25,371 bases of DNA from JBKBRC01 sp046292345. Its GTDB lineage: Bacteria > Bacteroidota > Rhodothermia > Rhodothermales > Rubricoccaceae. The position numbers and the translations under genes were made by a program. The stretch spans positions 1 through 25,371 of the forward strand of contig JBKBRC010000034.1 in NCBI GenBank assembly GCA_046292345.1, written 5' to 3'. Position 1 is the first letter of the stretch, and each line of letters starts with the position of its first letter. The notes under the pieces were generated by a model. It worked only from the letters and a program-made list of their open reading frames with translations. It ran no database searches and was not told where the DNA came from. This document shows positions 1 through 7,368 of the stretch, piece by piece.

Positions 1-600
1 CCGGCCGTGCTGTTCGCCAACCACCACTACTTCCACGACAGTTACCTCGTCTGGCACCTGCTCGCGCGCGCGCTGCGCCGGCCGCCCGTCGTATGGATGG
101 AAAAGTGGCGTGAGGCGCCCCTTTTCGGGCCCGTTGGGGCGCTGCCGTTCCCGGCCGAGCATCCCGGCGCGCGCGTGGCCTCCGTCCGCGAAACCGCGCG
201 CCGCATGGCCGCCGACCCACGCACGGGCCTGTTCGTGTTCCCGGAAGGCAAGATGCATCCCCCTGAGGAAGGCCTGGCGCCATTCCGGACAGACCTGGCG
301 CGTCTGGTGCGCCTGCTGCCCTCAGCCACGCAGTGGTGGCCGGTGGGCGTCTACCTGACGTGGTGGGGCGAGGCGCGCCCGACGGCCCTGCTCGGCGGCG
401 CCCCGCCCTCCGACGCGCCTCCGGACGACGCGCGAGCCGTCCTCGCCGGCGTGCTCGAGCGCCTGGCCGCGGTGCGGCCAAGGCACGTCGCCGCCGGCGA
501 GGCCCATGTGCTGCTGGACGGCGCCCGGGGAGCCGGCGAGCGGTGGGACCTCTCGGCGCTCGCGCCGCTGTTCCTGCGCTGGACGCGTCGGCAGGCCTGA
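1..600 (+). CDS. PlsC-like lysophospholipid acyltransferase, 5'-truncated
   Basis: The reading frame is open from the first base, so the N-terminus lies outside the window; 199 residues remain. An HX4D acyltransferase motif (NHHYFHD, residues 7-13 of the fragment) is followed by FPEGK at residues 80-84, which matches the phosphate-binding FPEG motif of the glycerolipid acyltransferase (PlsC/AGPAT) superfamily. Enzymes of this family move an acyl chain from acyl-CoA or acyl-ACP to a lysophospholipid or another hydroxyl group at the cytoplasmic membrane. The exact acceptor cannot be read from the fragment; carotenoid-glycoside acyltransferases share the same motifs. The remaining C-terminal part (about residues 110-199) has no motif I recognise. 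A 102-bp spacer separates it from the next gene on the same strand. Confidence 0.75.
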   Translation, partial: PAVLFANHHYFHDSYLVWHLLARALRRPPVVWMEKWREAPLFGPVGALPFPAEHPGARVASVRETARRMAADPRTGLFVFPEGKMHPPEEGLAPFRTDLARLVRLLPSATQWWPVGVYLTWWGEARPTALLGGAPPSDAPPDDARAVLAGVLERLAAVRPRHVAAGEAHVLLDGARGAGERWDLSALAPLFLRWTRRQA

Positions 601-702
601 GCGCGTCCTTGCAGCCCTGCGCCGCGAAACCTGCCCGAAGCAAAGCGGTTCTCTCGGCGCGTGCGGTTCGCTGCATTCCCCCCTCTCCGCGGCTCCTCTA
701 TC

Positions 703-1563
703 ATGTTTCTTCACATCCTTCGCGCGGCAACGCGCGTCGCCGCTGCGGCATTGTTTGCGCTGATCGCCCTCCTCGCTACAGGCTGCGACAGCACCGATCC
801 GCTTCGCGAAATCACGCAGCCCGCCTACGTGCTCGACGAGAGCCAGACCCTCTTCGTGTTCGATCTGGCCAACCCCGAGGTGACCCGTCGCATAGGCCCT
901 GTTACGGGGCTGGCAGCGGGTGAGCAAATCGTTGGTATGGACTTCCGCCCGGCCCGCGGCACGCTCTACCTGCTCGGCCAAACGGCTCGCCTCTACACGG
1001 TCAATCTGACGACCGGCGCGGCGATGCAGGCCGCAATGCTCACGCGCGGCGGAAGTCCGCTCGCGCTTTCGGGCTCGCACTTTGGCGTGGACTTCAATCC
1101 CGTCCCGGATCGCCTGCGCGTGATCTCGAATACGGGTCAGAACCTGCGCATCAACGTGGATACGGGCGAGACCATTCTCGACGGCGCGCTCGCCTACGCC
1201 TCCGGAGATCCGGGCAGCGGCACGGCGCCGCAGGCTGTAGCCGCCGGCTACACCAACAGCCGCAGCGGGACGGTCTCCGAGACGCGCCTTCTCGTCCTCG
1301 ACGCCGGCCGCAACACGCTCGTGCTGCAGAATCCACCCAATGACGGCGTGCTCAATACGCTCGGCTCGCTCGGACTGGACCTCCCCGCAACGGCAGCCTT
1401 CGACATCCGCACGTCCGGCAGCACGAATGAGGGCTTTGTCGTCGCGCCGGGTGCCAGCGGATCGGAGCTTTACACGATCAACCTGACGACGGGCGCCACG
1501 TCGCGCGTCGGGCGAATCGGCGTGCGTGGTATGCTGCGTGGGCTTGCCGTCCCGACGTCCTGA
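703..1563 (+). CDS. DUF4394 domain lipoprotein
   Basis: This 286-residue protein starts at ATG 703. An upstream in-frame GTG at 661 would add 14 residues ahead of the signal peptide and is less likely. A hydrophobic leader runs into LATGC, a lipobox-like site with the Cys near residue 27, so it is probably an outer-membrane or periplasmic lipoprotein. The rest matches my recollection of DUF4394: repeated beta-strand blocks such as GMDFRPARGTLYLLG, FNPVPDRLRVIS and LYTINLTTGA, with conserved N and G residues. These resemble propeller-like proteins that often occur with a PEP-CTERM or T9SS sorting tail, but no such tail is present here. Function is unknown. The family call is moderately strong; the cellular role is not established. 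Confidence 0.8.
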   Translation: MFLHILRAATRVAAAALFALIALLATGCDSTDPLREITQPAYVLDESQTLFVFDLANPEVTRRIGPVTGLAAGEQIVGMDFRPARGTLYLLGQTARLYTVNLTTGAAMQAAMLTRGGSPLALSGSHFGVDFNPVPDRLRVISNTGQNLRINVDTGETILDGALAYASGDPGSGTAPQAVAAGYTNSRSGTVSETRLLVLDAGRNTLVLQNPPNDGVLNTLGSLGLDLPATAAFDIRTSGSTNEGFVVAPGASGSELYTINLTTGATSRVGRIGVRGMLRGLAVPTS

Positions 1564-1621
1564 GGCGCGCCCAGTCAGCACTCTGGTTCACAAGGCAGAG
1601 CCACCCTAGCCAGGTCCACAG

Positions 1622-1658
1622 CGAGCGGCCGCCCGATACTGCTTCGGGCGGCCGCTCG
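1622..1658. terminator. Perfect 15-bp hairpin between DUF4394 gene and tRNA pair
   Basis: Arms at 1622-1636 and 1644-1658 are perfectly complementary, with a 7-nt loop (TACTGCT). It lies between the converging 3' ends of the DUF4394 gene and tRNA-Glu, as expected of a bidirectional terminator. Neither side carries a T-tract, so it may act as a transcript-end stabiliser or an atypical high-GC terminator. Confidence 0.65.
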
Positions 1659-1661
1659 GCG

Positions 1662-1733
1662 TACCGCGTACGGGATTCGAACCCGTGTTACCTGCGTGAA
1701 AGGCAGGCGTCCTAACCCCTAGACGAACGCGGC
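1662..1733 (-). tRNA. tRNA-Glu (anticodon TTC)
   Basis: The minus strand folds as a cloverleaf. The acceptor stem GCCGCGT pairs with ACGCGGT (one G-T wobble at the end). The D arm begins GTCTAGG. The anticodon arm is CCTGC-CTTTCAC-GCAGG with TTC at positions 34-36, and the T arm is ACGGG-TTCGAAT-CCCGT. The discriminator base is A and no CCA is encoded. It lies 23 nt downstream of tRNA-His, so the two are probably co-transcribed. Confidence 0.93.
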
Positions 1734-1756
1734 GAGGCCGGCGCGGAGGCCGGTAG

Positions 1757-1831
1757 GGAGACTAGTGGGATTTGAACCCACGACCTCCAGGGCCACAACC
1801 TGGCGCTCTAACCAACTGAGCTATAGCCTCC
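1757..1831 (-). tRNA. tRNA-His (anticodon GTG)
   Basis: The minus strand gives an acceptor stem GAGGCTA/TAGTCTC with an extra 5' G(-1) opposite C73, the identity feature of histidine tRNA. The anticodon arm is CCAGG-TTGTGGC-CCTGG (GTG anticodon) and the T arm is GTGGG-TTCAAAT-CCCAC. CCA is not encoded. This is the first gene of a His-Glu tRNA pair and starts 97 bp downstream of the porZ-like stop codon. Confidence 0.93.
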
Positions 1832-1927
1832 GTTTCCGCACCGGAGCGCGGAAGAGCGGGAAAAATACGACGCTGCTGCGGTTTGCCGGGATGGCCTTGG
1901 TGAAGATTCGGGAAGAGGCAGATGCGC

Positions 1928-4288
1928 CTAGCGGATGACGGCGATGCGGCCGTAGACGGTGCCCTCGCCGTCGGCGCCGGCGGCGGCGACGATGTAGACG
2001 CCCGAGCGGACGGGCTCGCCCGAGCGGCCGTCGCGGCCGTCCCAGCGGAACGAGCCCCCGGCGACGTCAGCCGCGTACACGACCTCGCCGTCGAGCGTGA
2101 GGATGCGTACCGAGGAGCGCGCGGCGCGCAGGCCCGAGACGAGCACGCCTGCGGCGTGCTGCGCCGGCCGAAACGGCGCCGGCGCCACACGCAGCGCGGC
2201 CGACTGCGGGTCGGGGCCGGTCGCGTCTCCGGTGAAGGCGAGCAGACCGCGCTCGGTGGCGAAGTAGACGCGCCCCGAGCCGGCATCGACGGCGACGCTG
2301 CGCACGACGTCGGTGGGGAGAGGGCTGTTGGCGGCCGTGAAGTGGGTCACGACGGCCGTGCCCTCGGCGTTGAGCAGGTAGGCGCCGCTCGTGGTAGCCA
2401 CCCAGAGGCGACCGGCCGGATCGAGCGCAAAGTCGTTCACGTTGGCGTCGCGGAGCAGGAAAGCGGTTCCGTCGGCCGTGCGTGGCCACTGCGGCGTGGC
2501 CAGCGCGGGATCGGCGCCGAAGGCCGAGCCGGGCGAGAACACCGTCGCCAGGCCGCGCGCGGTGCCGATCCACAGGCGCCCCTGCGCGTCGAGCGCGAGC
2601 GCGCGGACCTCGCTGTTGGGCAGTCCCTGCCCGGTCGGGCCGACCTGGCCGAAGAAGCGGACGCGGTCGTCGGCGGAGCTGGCGGGGTTGGCGCCGGTGT
2701 CCCAGACGAGCACGCCGCGCCGCTCGATGGTGATCCACTTCTGGCCGAACCGGTCCACGACGAGGCGCTCGGCCGGCCCGCCGATGGGATAGCCGGGAGG
2801 AGCCGGAAGGCCAGTCCAGGAGCCGTCGGCGGCCCAGAGGTGGAGCGGGCGATCGGAGAGGTAGTTGGTGACCCAGCGGCGGCCGGCGTCGTCGGTGGCG
2901 AGGCCGCGCACGACGACGAAGCTCGGGCCGGCCGAGGAGCGGAGCGTCGAGTTTCCCAGGCTGTAAGTGGTTGCGGTCCCGTCCGGATCGACCGCGACGA
3001 GCCCGCCGCCGTCCGAGCCGGCGTAGAAGCGCCCCGCCGCGTCGGCCGTGACGAAGTCGAACCGGCCTGGCGGCAGGGCCGGTTGGGGGCCCGCGTTCGA
3101 GAACGTCCGCCACGCGCCGCCGTCGAGGTGGCTGAAGCCGTTGGGCCTGGCCGGGCGCCCGGTCACCACGCCGACCGCGCCGCCGGGTGCGACGGCCACC
3201 CCGGAGAGTTCGCTGGCGAACGGCCCGCTCGGAACGGCCGGCTCCACCGTGAACGGCTGTTCGGCGTCGGCCGGCTCCGGTGGCGGGAGGGGGAAGAGCC
3301 CCGCGCCGCCATCGGCGGCCCAGAGGCGCCCGTCGGGTCCGGGCAGGGCGGCGCGGAGGTCGGCGGCCTCGGCCGAGACGTAAAAGCCCTGCCGCGCGCC
3401 TGCCTGGAGGCGGAAGACGTAGAACGGCGAGGTGGCGATCAGGCGCGCGTCTGCCACGGCGAGATGGCGGATCTCGTGGTCGCCCGGGAGCACGAGCTGC
3501 CACGCGCCGCCGGCCTGGCGGCGGTAGACGCCGCGGAGGCCGGCCGGGCCGCCGCCGGCGTGCACGCGGCCCTCGAAGAAGGCGAGCGCGGTGGCGGGCC
3601 CGGCGAAGCCCGCCTCGCGCGTCCAGGCCGACGGGAGCTGGAGCGACGGCGCCGCCAGCGGCGCGCGCACGACGCCGCCGGCGGTGGCGAGCCAGAGCCC
3701 CGCCCGCCCGTCCGGCAGGGGCGCCACGAGCGCGTCCAAGACGGCCGTGCCGGCCTCGAGCGAGGCCAGGCGGGCATACGTGTTGCGGACCTCGCCGCGG
3801 ACGGGGTCGTAGACGACAAGGCCGAACGCCGTCGCCAGGAGCAGGCTGTCGCCTTGCAGGACGATCCGGTTGATGCCGCGGTCGGAGTACTGCATGGCGC
3901 GGCTGACGTCGAAGACGGCGCGGATCTCGCCGGTGCGCTCGTCCACGCGGTTGAGCACGCCGTCGGCGAAGCCGGCCCAGACGAGGCGCCGGGCGGCGTC
4001 GTAGCCGAGCGCGCTCAGCGCGCCGCCGTGCAGGCCGTCGGTGGCTGTAAAGCGCTCGAAGTCGCGCGCGGCAGGGCGGTAGGCGAAGAGGCCGCCCGGG
4101 CCGCCGGCCCAGAGCGCCTCGGGCGAGGCCGCGAGCGCGCTGAGCTCGCCGAAGGCCGGGTAGGCCTGCCACGTGCCCGGCTGCGCACGCGCCGTGCCGG
4201 CCACGAGGCCGAGGAAGAGAAGCGCCGCGAGGGCGCGCGCCGCGAGGGCGCGCGCGAACCGCAGAGAGTGCCGCACAGCGTGCCGCAT
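1928..4288 (-). CDS. porZ: PorZ-like T9SS-associated beta-propeller protein
   Basis: The 786 residues begin with a Sec signal peptide (hydrophobic core LAALLFLGLVAG, likely cleavage after TARA, residue 35). Propeller-type repeats fill about residues 40-690, with units such as LWAGGPGGLFAY, LVWAGFADGVLNRVD, LLATAFGLVVYD, LWIGTARGLATV and LWVATTSGAYLL. The C-terminal ~85 residues form a FlgD-like Ig/T9SS domain (SSVRILTLDGEVV, WDGRDGRSGEPVRSGVYIV). Length, the two-propeller-plus-CTD plan and the N-terminal pattern agree with PorZ, a cell-surface component of the PorU/V/Q/Z complex that attaches A-LPS to T9SS cargo. A generic 'two-component regulator propeller' secreted protein is the alternative. 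It lies 84 bp downstream of ribH on the same strand. ATG 4288 is chosen because the signal peptide starts there. Confidence 0.75.
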   Translation of the reverse strand: MRHAVRHSLRFARALAARALAALLFLGLVAGTARAQPGTWQAYPAFGELSALAASPEALWAGGPGGLFAYRPAARDFERFTATDGLHGGALSALGYDAARRLVWAGFADGVLNRVDERTGEIRAVFDVSRAMQYSDRGINRIVLQGDSLLLATAFGLVVYDPVRGEVRNTYARLASLEAGTAVLDALVAPLPDGRAGLWLATAGGVVRAPLAAPSLQLPSAWTREAGFAGPATALAFFEGRVHAGGGPAGLRGVYRRQAGGAWQLVLPGDHEIRHLAVADARLIATSPFYVFRLQAGARQGFYVSAEAADLRAALPGPDGRLWAADGGAGLFPLPPPEPADAEQPFTVEPAVPSGPFASELSGVAVAPGGAVGVVTGRPARPNGFSHLDGGAWRTFSNAGPQPALPPGRFDFVTADAAGRFYAGSDGGGLVAVDPDGTATTYSLGNSTLRSSAGPSFVVVRGLATDDAGRRWVTNYLSDRPLHLWAADGSWTGLPAPPGYPIGGPAERLVVDRFGQKWITIERRGVLVWDTGANPASSADDRVRFFGQVGPTGQGLPNSEVRALALDAQGRLWIGTARGLATVFSPGSAFGADPALATPQWPRTADGTAFLLRDANVNDFALDPAGRLWVATTSGAYLLNAEGTAVVTHFTAANSPLPTDVVRSVAVDAGSGRVYFATERGLLAFTGDATGPDPQSAALRVAPAPFRPAQHAAGVLVSGLRAARSSVRILTLDGEVVYAADVAGGSFRWDGRDGRSGEPVRSGVYIVAAAGADGEGTVYGRIAVIR

Positions 4289-4340
4289 GGCATGGACCGA
4301 AGGGTGCAGCGTAGCGGAACGGACGGGAGCGGGGAGGGGC

Positions 4341-4378
4341 GTGTGAGAGGGGGGCAGGCGTCTGAGAGGGGGTCAGGC
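4341..4378. repeat. Two 19-bp imperfect tandem copies over the ribH stop
   Basis: Copies at 4341-4359 and 4360-4378 agree at 17 of 19 positions (GTSTGAGAGGGGGKCAGGC). The copy nearer the gene contains the ribH stop codon (minus-strand TGA, 4373-4375), so the repeat bridges the coding end and the ribH-porZ spacer. Two copies could arise by chance in G-rich DNA, but they match the pattern seen at two other genes in this window. Confidence 0.5.
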
Positions 4379-4864
4379 GTCGCCGGGGGCGTCCGCGTCG
4401 ATGGCGCGAAGGAGGGTCACCATCTCGAGCGCTGCCAGGGCCGCCTCGGCGCCCTTGTTGCCGGCCTTAGTCCCGGCGCGCTCGATGGCCTGCTCGATCG
4501 AGTCCACGGTGAGCACGCCGAAGAGGACCGGCACGCCGGTCTCGAGCGCCGCGCGCTGGATGCCGCTTGCCACCCCCCCCGCGACGTGGTCGAAGTGGGC
4601 TGTCGCGCCGCGGATGACGGCGCCGAGGCATACGACGGCGTCGTAGCGGCCGGAGACGGCCATGCGCTGGGCCACGAGCGGGATCTCGTAGGCGCCGGGG
4701 CACCAGGCGGTGTCGATGTGCTCGGCGTCCACGCCGTGGCGGACGAGCGCGTCGCGCGCACCCTCGAGCAGGCGGGCGGTGATGAAGTCGTTAAACCGCC
4801 CGGCGACGAGCGCGAAGCGGGCCCCCTCGGGGGCGACGAGCAGACCTTCGTAGGTGCGCGGCAT
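4373..4864 (-). CDS. ribH: 6,7-dimethyl-8-ribityllumazine synthase
   Basis: The 163-residue protein is the normal length for lumazine synthase, which condenses 5-amino-6-ribitylaminouracil with 3,4-dihydroxy-2-butanone 4-phosphate in the penultimate step of riboflavin synthesis (cytoplasmic, usually a pentamer or 60-mer). Diagnostic motifs are present: AGRFND near residue 21, CPGAYEIPLVAQ near 54, CLGAVIRGATAHFDHVA (containing the catalytic His) near 79, and LTVDSIEQAIERAGTKAGNKG near 118. The start is ATG 4864; no Shine-Dalgarno sequence is visible. No other riboflavin gene is in the window and no FMN riboswitch is recognisable upstream. The coding strand contains a run of eight G at 4573-4580 across the AGGV codons. 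It is probably co-transcribed with the porZ-like gene. Confidence 0.97.
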   Translation of the reverse strand: MPRTYEGLLVAPEGARFALVAGRFNDFITARLLEGARDALVRHGVDAEHIDTAWCPGAYEIPLVAQRMAVSGRYDAVVCLGAVIRGATAHFDHVAGGVASGIQRAALETGVPVLFGVLTVDSIEQAIERAGTKAGNKGAEAALAALEMVTLLRAIDADAPGDA

Positions 4865-5057
4865 GGGCAGGCGGTGCGAGCGGCGCTAATCTACGGTGCG
4901 GCGCGCCCGGCGCGGCCTCGGCCTCCGAGTCAGGCCGGACCGCGCGTCGGCGTGGCCTTCCGGGTCCGTCCGCGCAGCCGCGCGTTCTACGTACCGAAGC
5001 ACTCCCGCCGCACGTTGAGCCACAGCTTCCTCGTTCCGTGCCGCCTGTCCGCCAGCC

Positions 5058-5393
5058 ATGCGTTCTGCTCTCCGGGTTCTCCTCGCCGCTGCCTCCGTCA
5101 CCGCTCTGGCCGCGTGCGGCTCCGACTCGCGCTCGGCGATCGAGGTAGAAGGGCTGCGCATGCAGCGTGTGGGCGACGGCACGATCGTGCTCTCGGGCGT
5201 GGTCCACAACCGCAGCGGTGCCCGCGTCGGCTCGGCCGACGTGTTCGTGCAGCTCTACGACGACGATAACCTGCCGATCGAGGACGTGCAGGTGACCGTG
5301 GCCGGTCTTGCGCCCGGCGACTCGTCGCGCTTCGAGCGCAAGCTGGACGTAGACGCCCGCCGCGCCGGGGTCCGCTTCGTCGCCACCAACTGA
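5058..5393 (+). CDS. FxLYD-type small lipoprotein
   Basis: This 111-residue protein has a hydrophobic leader ending in the lipobox LAACG (Cys 20), so it is probably lipidated after signal peptidase II cleavage. The mature part is one small beta-sandwich: VVHNRSGARVGSADVFVQLYDDDNLPIEDVQVTVAGLAPGDSSRFE. The order N-x-S, VQLYD, then L.PG.S.RF is the hallmark of the FxLYD domain, a short extracytoplasmic domain of unknown ligand. The gene is divergent from ribH across a 193-bp spacer that presumably holds both promoters, although I cannot identify convincing promoter boxes there. A tandem repeat begins exactly at its stop codon. The start is ATG 5058; nothing upstream in frame would keep the leader intact. 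Confidence 0.8.
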   Translation: MRSALRVLLAAASVTALAACGSDSRSAIEVEGLRMQRVGDGTIVLSGVVHNRSGARVGSADVFVQLYDDDNLPIEDVQVTVAGLAPGDSSRFERKLDVDARRAGVRFVATN

Positions 5394-5451
5394 GCGCCAG
5401 TAGCTGCCAGTAGCTGAGCGCTAGTAGCTGGGCGCCAGTAGCTGAGCGCTA
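5390..5451. repeat. 14-bp tandem repeat starting at the FxLYD gene stop codon
   Basis: Units of consensus CTGAGCGCYAGTAG lie at 5390-5403, 5404-5413 (4 nt shorter), 5414-5427, 5428-5441 and a partial unit at 5442-5451. The first unit contains the TGA stop codon (5391-5393) of the lipoprotein gene, and later units repeat that TGA. There is no visible coding role after the stop. Confidence 0.85.
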
Positions 5452-5474
5452 CCGCGCGCACGGGCCAGGACGGA

Positions 5475-5508
5475 CGCGCGCCGCCCGGCCTGGCCAGGGC
5501 GGCGCGCG
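5475..5508. terminator. 12-bp GC-rich hairpin between convergent lipoprotein genes
   Basis: Arms 5475-5486 and 5497-5508 are perfectly complementary around a 10-nt loop (GGCCTGGCCA). The site sits between the plus-strand FxLYD gene (ends 5393) and the minus-strand lipoprotein gene (ends 5533), so it can serve both as a terminator. No T-tract follows on either strand. Confidence 0.7.
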
Positions 5509-5532
5509 CTGCGCTCGGGGCGGGCGAGGCGC

Positions 5533-5985
5533 TCAGCGCGCGTCGCGGGCAATGCGGAAGCTGGCCGAGCCGCGCAGCGTGCCGAGCTGGAGCGGTGCCT
5601 GGGCGGCGGCGAGCTGCTCGACCGTGAACGACTGGCTGACGGCCATGATGCGCGCCGACGTGTCGTCGCCGTCGGTCTCGTAGACGCCTACGAACAGCGG
5701 CATCGTGCTGAAGGGGATGCTCTGCGCCGCGTTCACGGCCACGTCGACGCCCCGCGCGAGCTCCTCGGCCGAGTTCACGCGCTGCTCGGCGCGAAAGTAG
5801 GCGCGCCCGGCCGCGTTGCGCACGTCGATCACGAGGTCGAAGCCGCCGTCGTCGTCGGCATAGGAGGCCGGCAGGTTCGTGATCTGGATGGAGGCAGCCG
5901 GGAAGGCCGCCCCCTCGGAAGCGCCGGCGAAGTCGCAGCCGGAGAGCGAGACGGCCACGGCGGCCAGCAGGAGAAGCTTCTTCAT
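5533..5985 (-). CDS. Small hypothetical lipoprotein
   Basis: The 150-residue protein starts at ATG 5985 with MKKLLLLAAVAVSLSGCDF, a textbook lipoprotein signal peptide (lipobox LSGC, Cys 17). The longer upstream reading frame is rejected because it would bury this signal. The mature region is mostly beta/loop: ASIQITNLPASYADDDGGFDLVIDVRN near the N-terminus and SFTVEQLAAAQAPLQLGTLRGSASFRI near the end. No family is recognised. It is probably an outer-membrane-anchored or periplasmic protein. It is divergent from the polyketide synthase gene across about 200 bp that contains a perfect 12-bp palindrome, so the two could share regulation. The 20 nt before the start are a C/A-rich tract without a Shine-Dalgarno sequence. 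Confidence 0.72.
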   Translation of the reverse strand: MKKLLLLAAVAVSLSGCDFAGASEGAAFPAASIQITNLPASYADDDGGFDLVIDVRNAAGRAYFRAEQRVNSAEELARGVDVAVNAAQSIPFSTMPLFVGVYETDGDDTSARIMAVSQSFTVEQLAAAQAPLQLGTLRGSASFRIARDAR

Positions 5986-6090
5986 AAGTGGGGTGGGGGT
6001 GGGGCGGAAGGCTCGCCGGGTATCGCCGCCCCGGCACGCCAGCATAAGCGGCGGCGCACACAGGTGCGGAACAGCGGCGTCATGTGTCGT

Positions 6091-6102
6091 GGGAACGTTC
6101 CC
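6091..6102. promoter_or_regulatory. Perfect 12-bp palindrome, possible operator
   Basis: GGGAACGTTCCC reads the same on both strands. It lies in the 199-bp divergent spacer between the lipoprotein gene (start 5985, minus) and the polyketide synthase gene (start 6185, plus). Position and symmetry suit a dimeric repressor site, but this is inference: no regulator is encoded nearby and only one copy is seen. Confidence 0.3.
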
Positions 6103-6184
6103 CCGACGCGAAGCAAAGAGCAGGCCGACGGCAGGAACCGCACGCGTATACAGGCTTGCAACCCGCCCTGCATCCCCCGGTCCG

Positions 6185-7366
6185 TTGACTCCCCGCGCCT
6201 ACCTTTCTGTTCGGCCGCTCTCGTTCGGATACCGCGTGCCGCAGGCGGAGGGCGTGGGCTGGATGAAAGCCGCGCTCGAACGCGTCGCCGCGACCGCGCC
6301 CGTGCCGGACGCCCGCCGCGCGCTTCGGCTCTACGACCTCCTCGCGCGGCAGACGCAGATCGGGCACCGGGTGACCAGCCTGGAGGATTACACGCACCGG
6401 GATTGGGGACGGATGACACTCTTTGCGTCGCCGCACGCGGGCGACGGGCTCGCCCCTGACGCGCACGCCTGGCACCAGGTGCCGCTCGAGGCCCGTATGG
6501 AGGTGTTCGCGCGCACCGCCGACGCGCTCGCCGCCGCTGCCTTCGCCGGCGACGCCGAGGCCCCCGACGCGCTCGTGCAGGTCTCCTGCACTGGCTACGA
6601 AAGCCCCAACGCCGTACAGCGCCTCGTAGCCGCGCGTGGCTGGCAGGACCGGACCCGTGTGCTTCACATCGGGCACATGGGCTGCTACGCGGCGCTCCCG
6701 GCTACGGCCCTCGCAGCCGACCTCGCGCAGGCGAGCGCCGCGCGTCACACAGCCGCCCGCGCCGGCGCGGAAGACACCGCGCCCGATGCGCGCGTGGCCG
6801 TTCTGCTCGTCGAGCTGTGCACGCTCCACCACCGGCCCGAGACGACCGACGTGGAGCAGATCGTTCAGCAGTGCCTCTTCGCCGACGGCGCCGCCCGGGT
6901 GGACGTGACGGCGCACCCGCGACCCGGGGCGTTCGCGCTTCTCGACCACGCCGAGACGATCGTGCCGGACACGCTCGGCGAGATGACGTGGCGCGTGGCC
7001 GATGGCGCGTTTCTGATGACGCTCTCGCGCGACGTGCCCCGCCACATCGAGGCGCGCGTGGGCGAGGTGCTTGGCGTATTCCTGGCCCGCCACGGCCTCG
7101 CCCCGCAGGACGTGGACGTTTTTGCAGTCCACCCGGGAGGGCCGCGCGTGATCGAAAGCACGGCCGAAGCGCTCGGCCTGCCCGAGCAAAAGACCCGCCA
7201 CAGCCGGGAGGTGCTCTTCGCGCGCGGCAACATGTCCTCGGCGACGCTGCCCCACATCTGGGACGCCGTGGCGCGCGACGCTTCCCTTCCGGCGGGCGCG
7301 CTCGTCTGCTCGGTCGCGTTCGGGCCCGGGCTCACGGTCGCGGCCAACCTGATGCGCAAGGGGTAG
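6185..7366 (+). CDS. Type III polyketide synthase (chalcone/stilbene synthase family)
   Basis: The protein has 393 residues if it starts at TTG 6185. This start keeps the first strand of the fold (AYLSVRPLSFGYRVPQ) and puts the catalytic residues close to their usual positions: Cys167 in GHMGCYAALPA, His316 in FAVHPGGPR and Asn349 in ARGNMSSATLPH. These form the Cys-His-Asn triad of type III PKS. No ATG lies between the spacer and the conserved N-terminus; ATG 6263 would delete it. The enzyme iteratively condenses malonyl-CoA onto an acyl-CoA starter, giving alkylpyrones, alkylresorcinols or similar phenolic lipids; the starter cannot be read from sequence. A methyltransferase gene follows after 2 nt, so the product is probably methylated. 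The protein is presumably a cytoplasmic homodimer. Confidence 0.92.
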   Translation: MTPRAYLSVRPLSFGYRVPQAEGVGWMKAALERVAATAPVPDARRALRLYDLLARQTQIGHRVTSLEDYTHRDWGRMTLFASPHAGDGLAPDAHAWHQVPLEARMEVFARTADALAAAAFAGDAEAPDALVQVSCTGYESPNAVQRLVAARGWQDRTRVLHIGHMGCYAALPATALAADLAQASAARHTAARAGAEDTAPDARVAVLLVELCTLHHRPETTDVEQIVQQCLFADGAARVDVTAHPRPGAFALLDHAETIVPDTLGEMTWRVADGAFLMTLSRDVPRHIEARVGEVLGVFLARHGLAPQDVDVFAVHPGGPRVIESTAEALGLPEQKTRHSREVLFARGNMSSATLPHIWDAVARDASLPAGALVCSVAFGPGLTVAANLMRKG

Positions 7367-7368
7367 CC

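Noticed and set aside
661..702. GTG 661 as the start of the DUF4394 lipoprotein
   Set aside because: It adds 14 residues ahead of a complete lipoprotein leader that begins at ATG 703.
1922..5269. Very long plus-strand open frame of more than 1100 codons across porZ and ribH
   Set aside because: It is an antisense shadow produced by high GC third positions. The opposite strand has a signal peptide, propeller repeats and a full RibH, while this frame has only Arg/Gly/Ala-rich low-complexity sequence.
5986..6045. Upstream extension of the small lipoprotein to 6045
   Set aside because: The extension would place 20 non-hydrophobic residues before the clear MKKLLLLAAVAV leader at ATG 5985.
6147..6152. 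TATACA as a -10 box for the PKS gene
   Set aside because: No -35 or Bacteroidota-type TTG box at suitable spacing; the hexamer alone is weak evidence.
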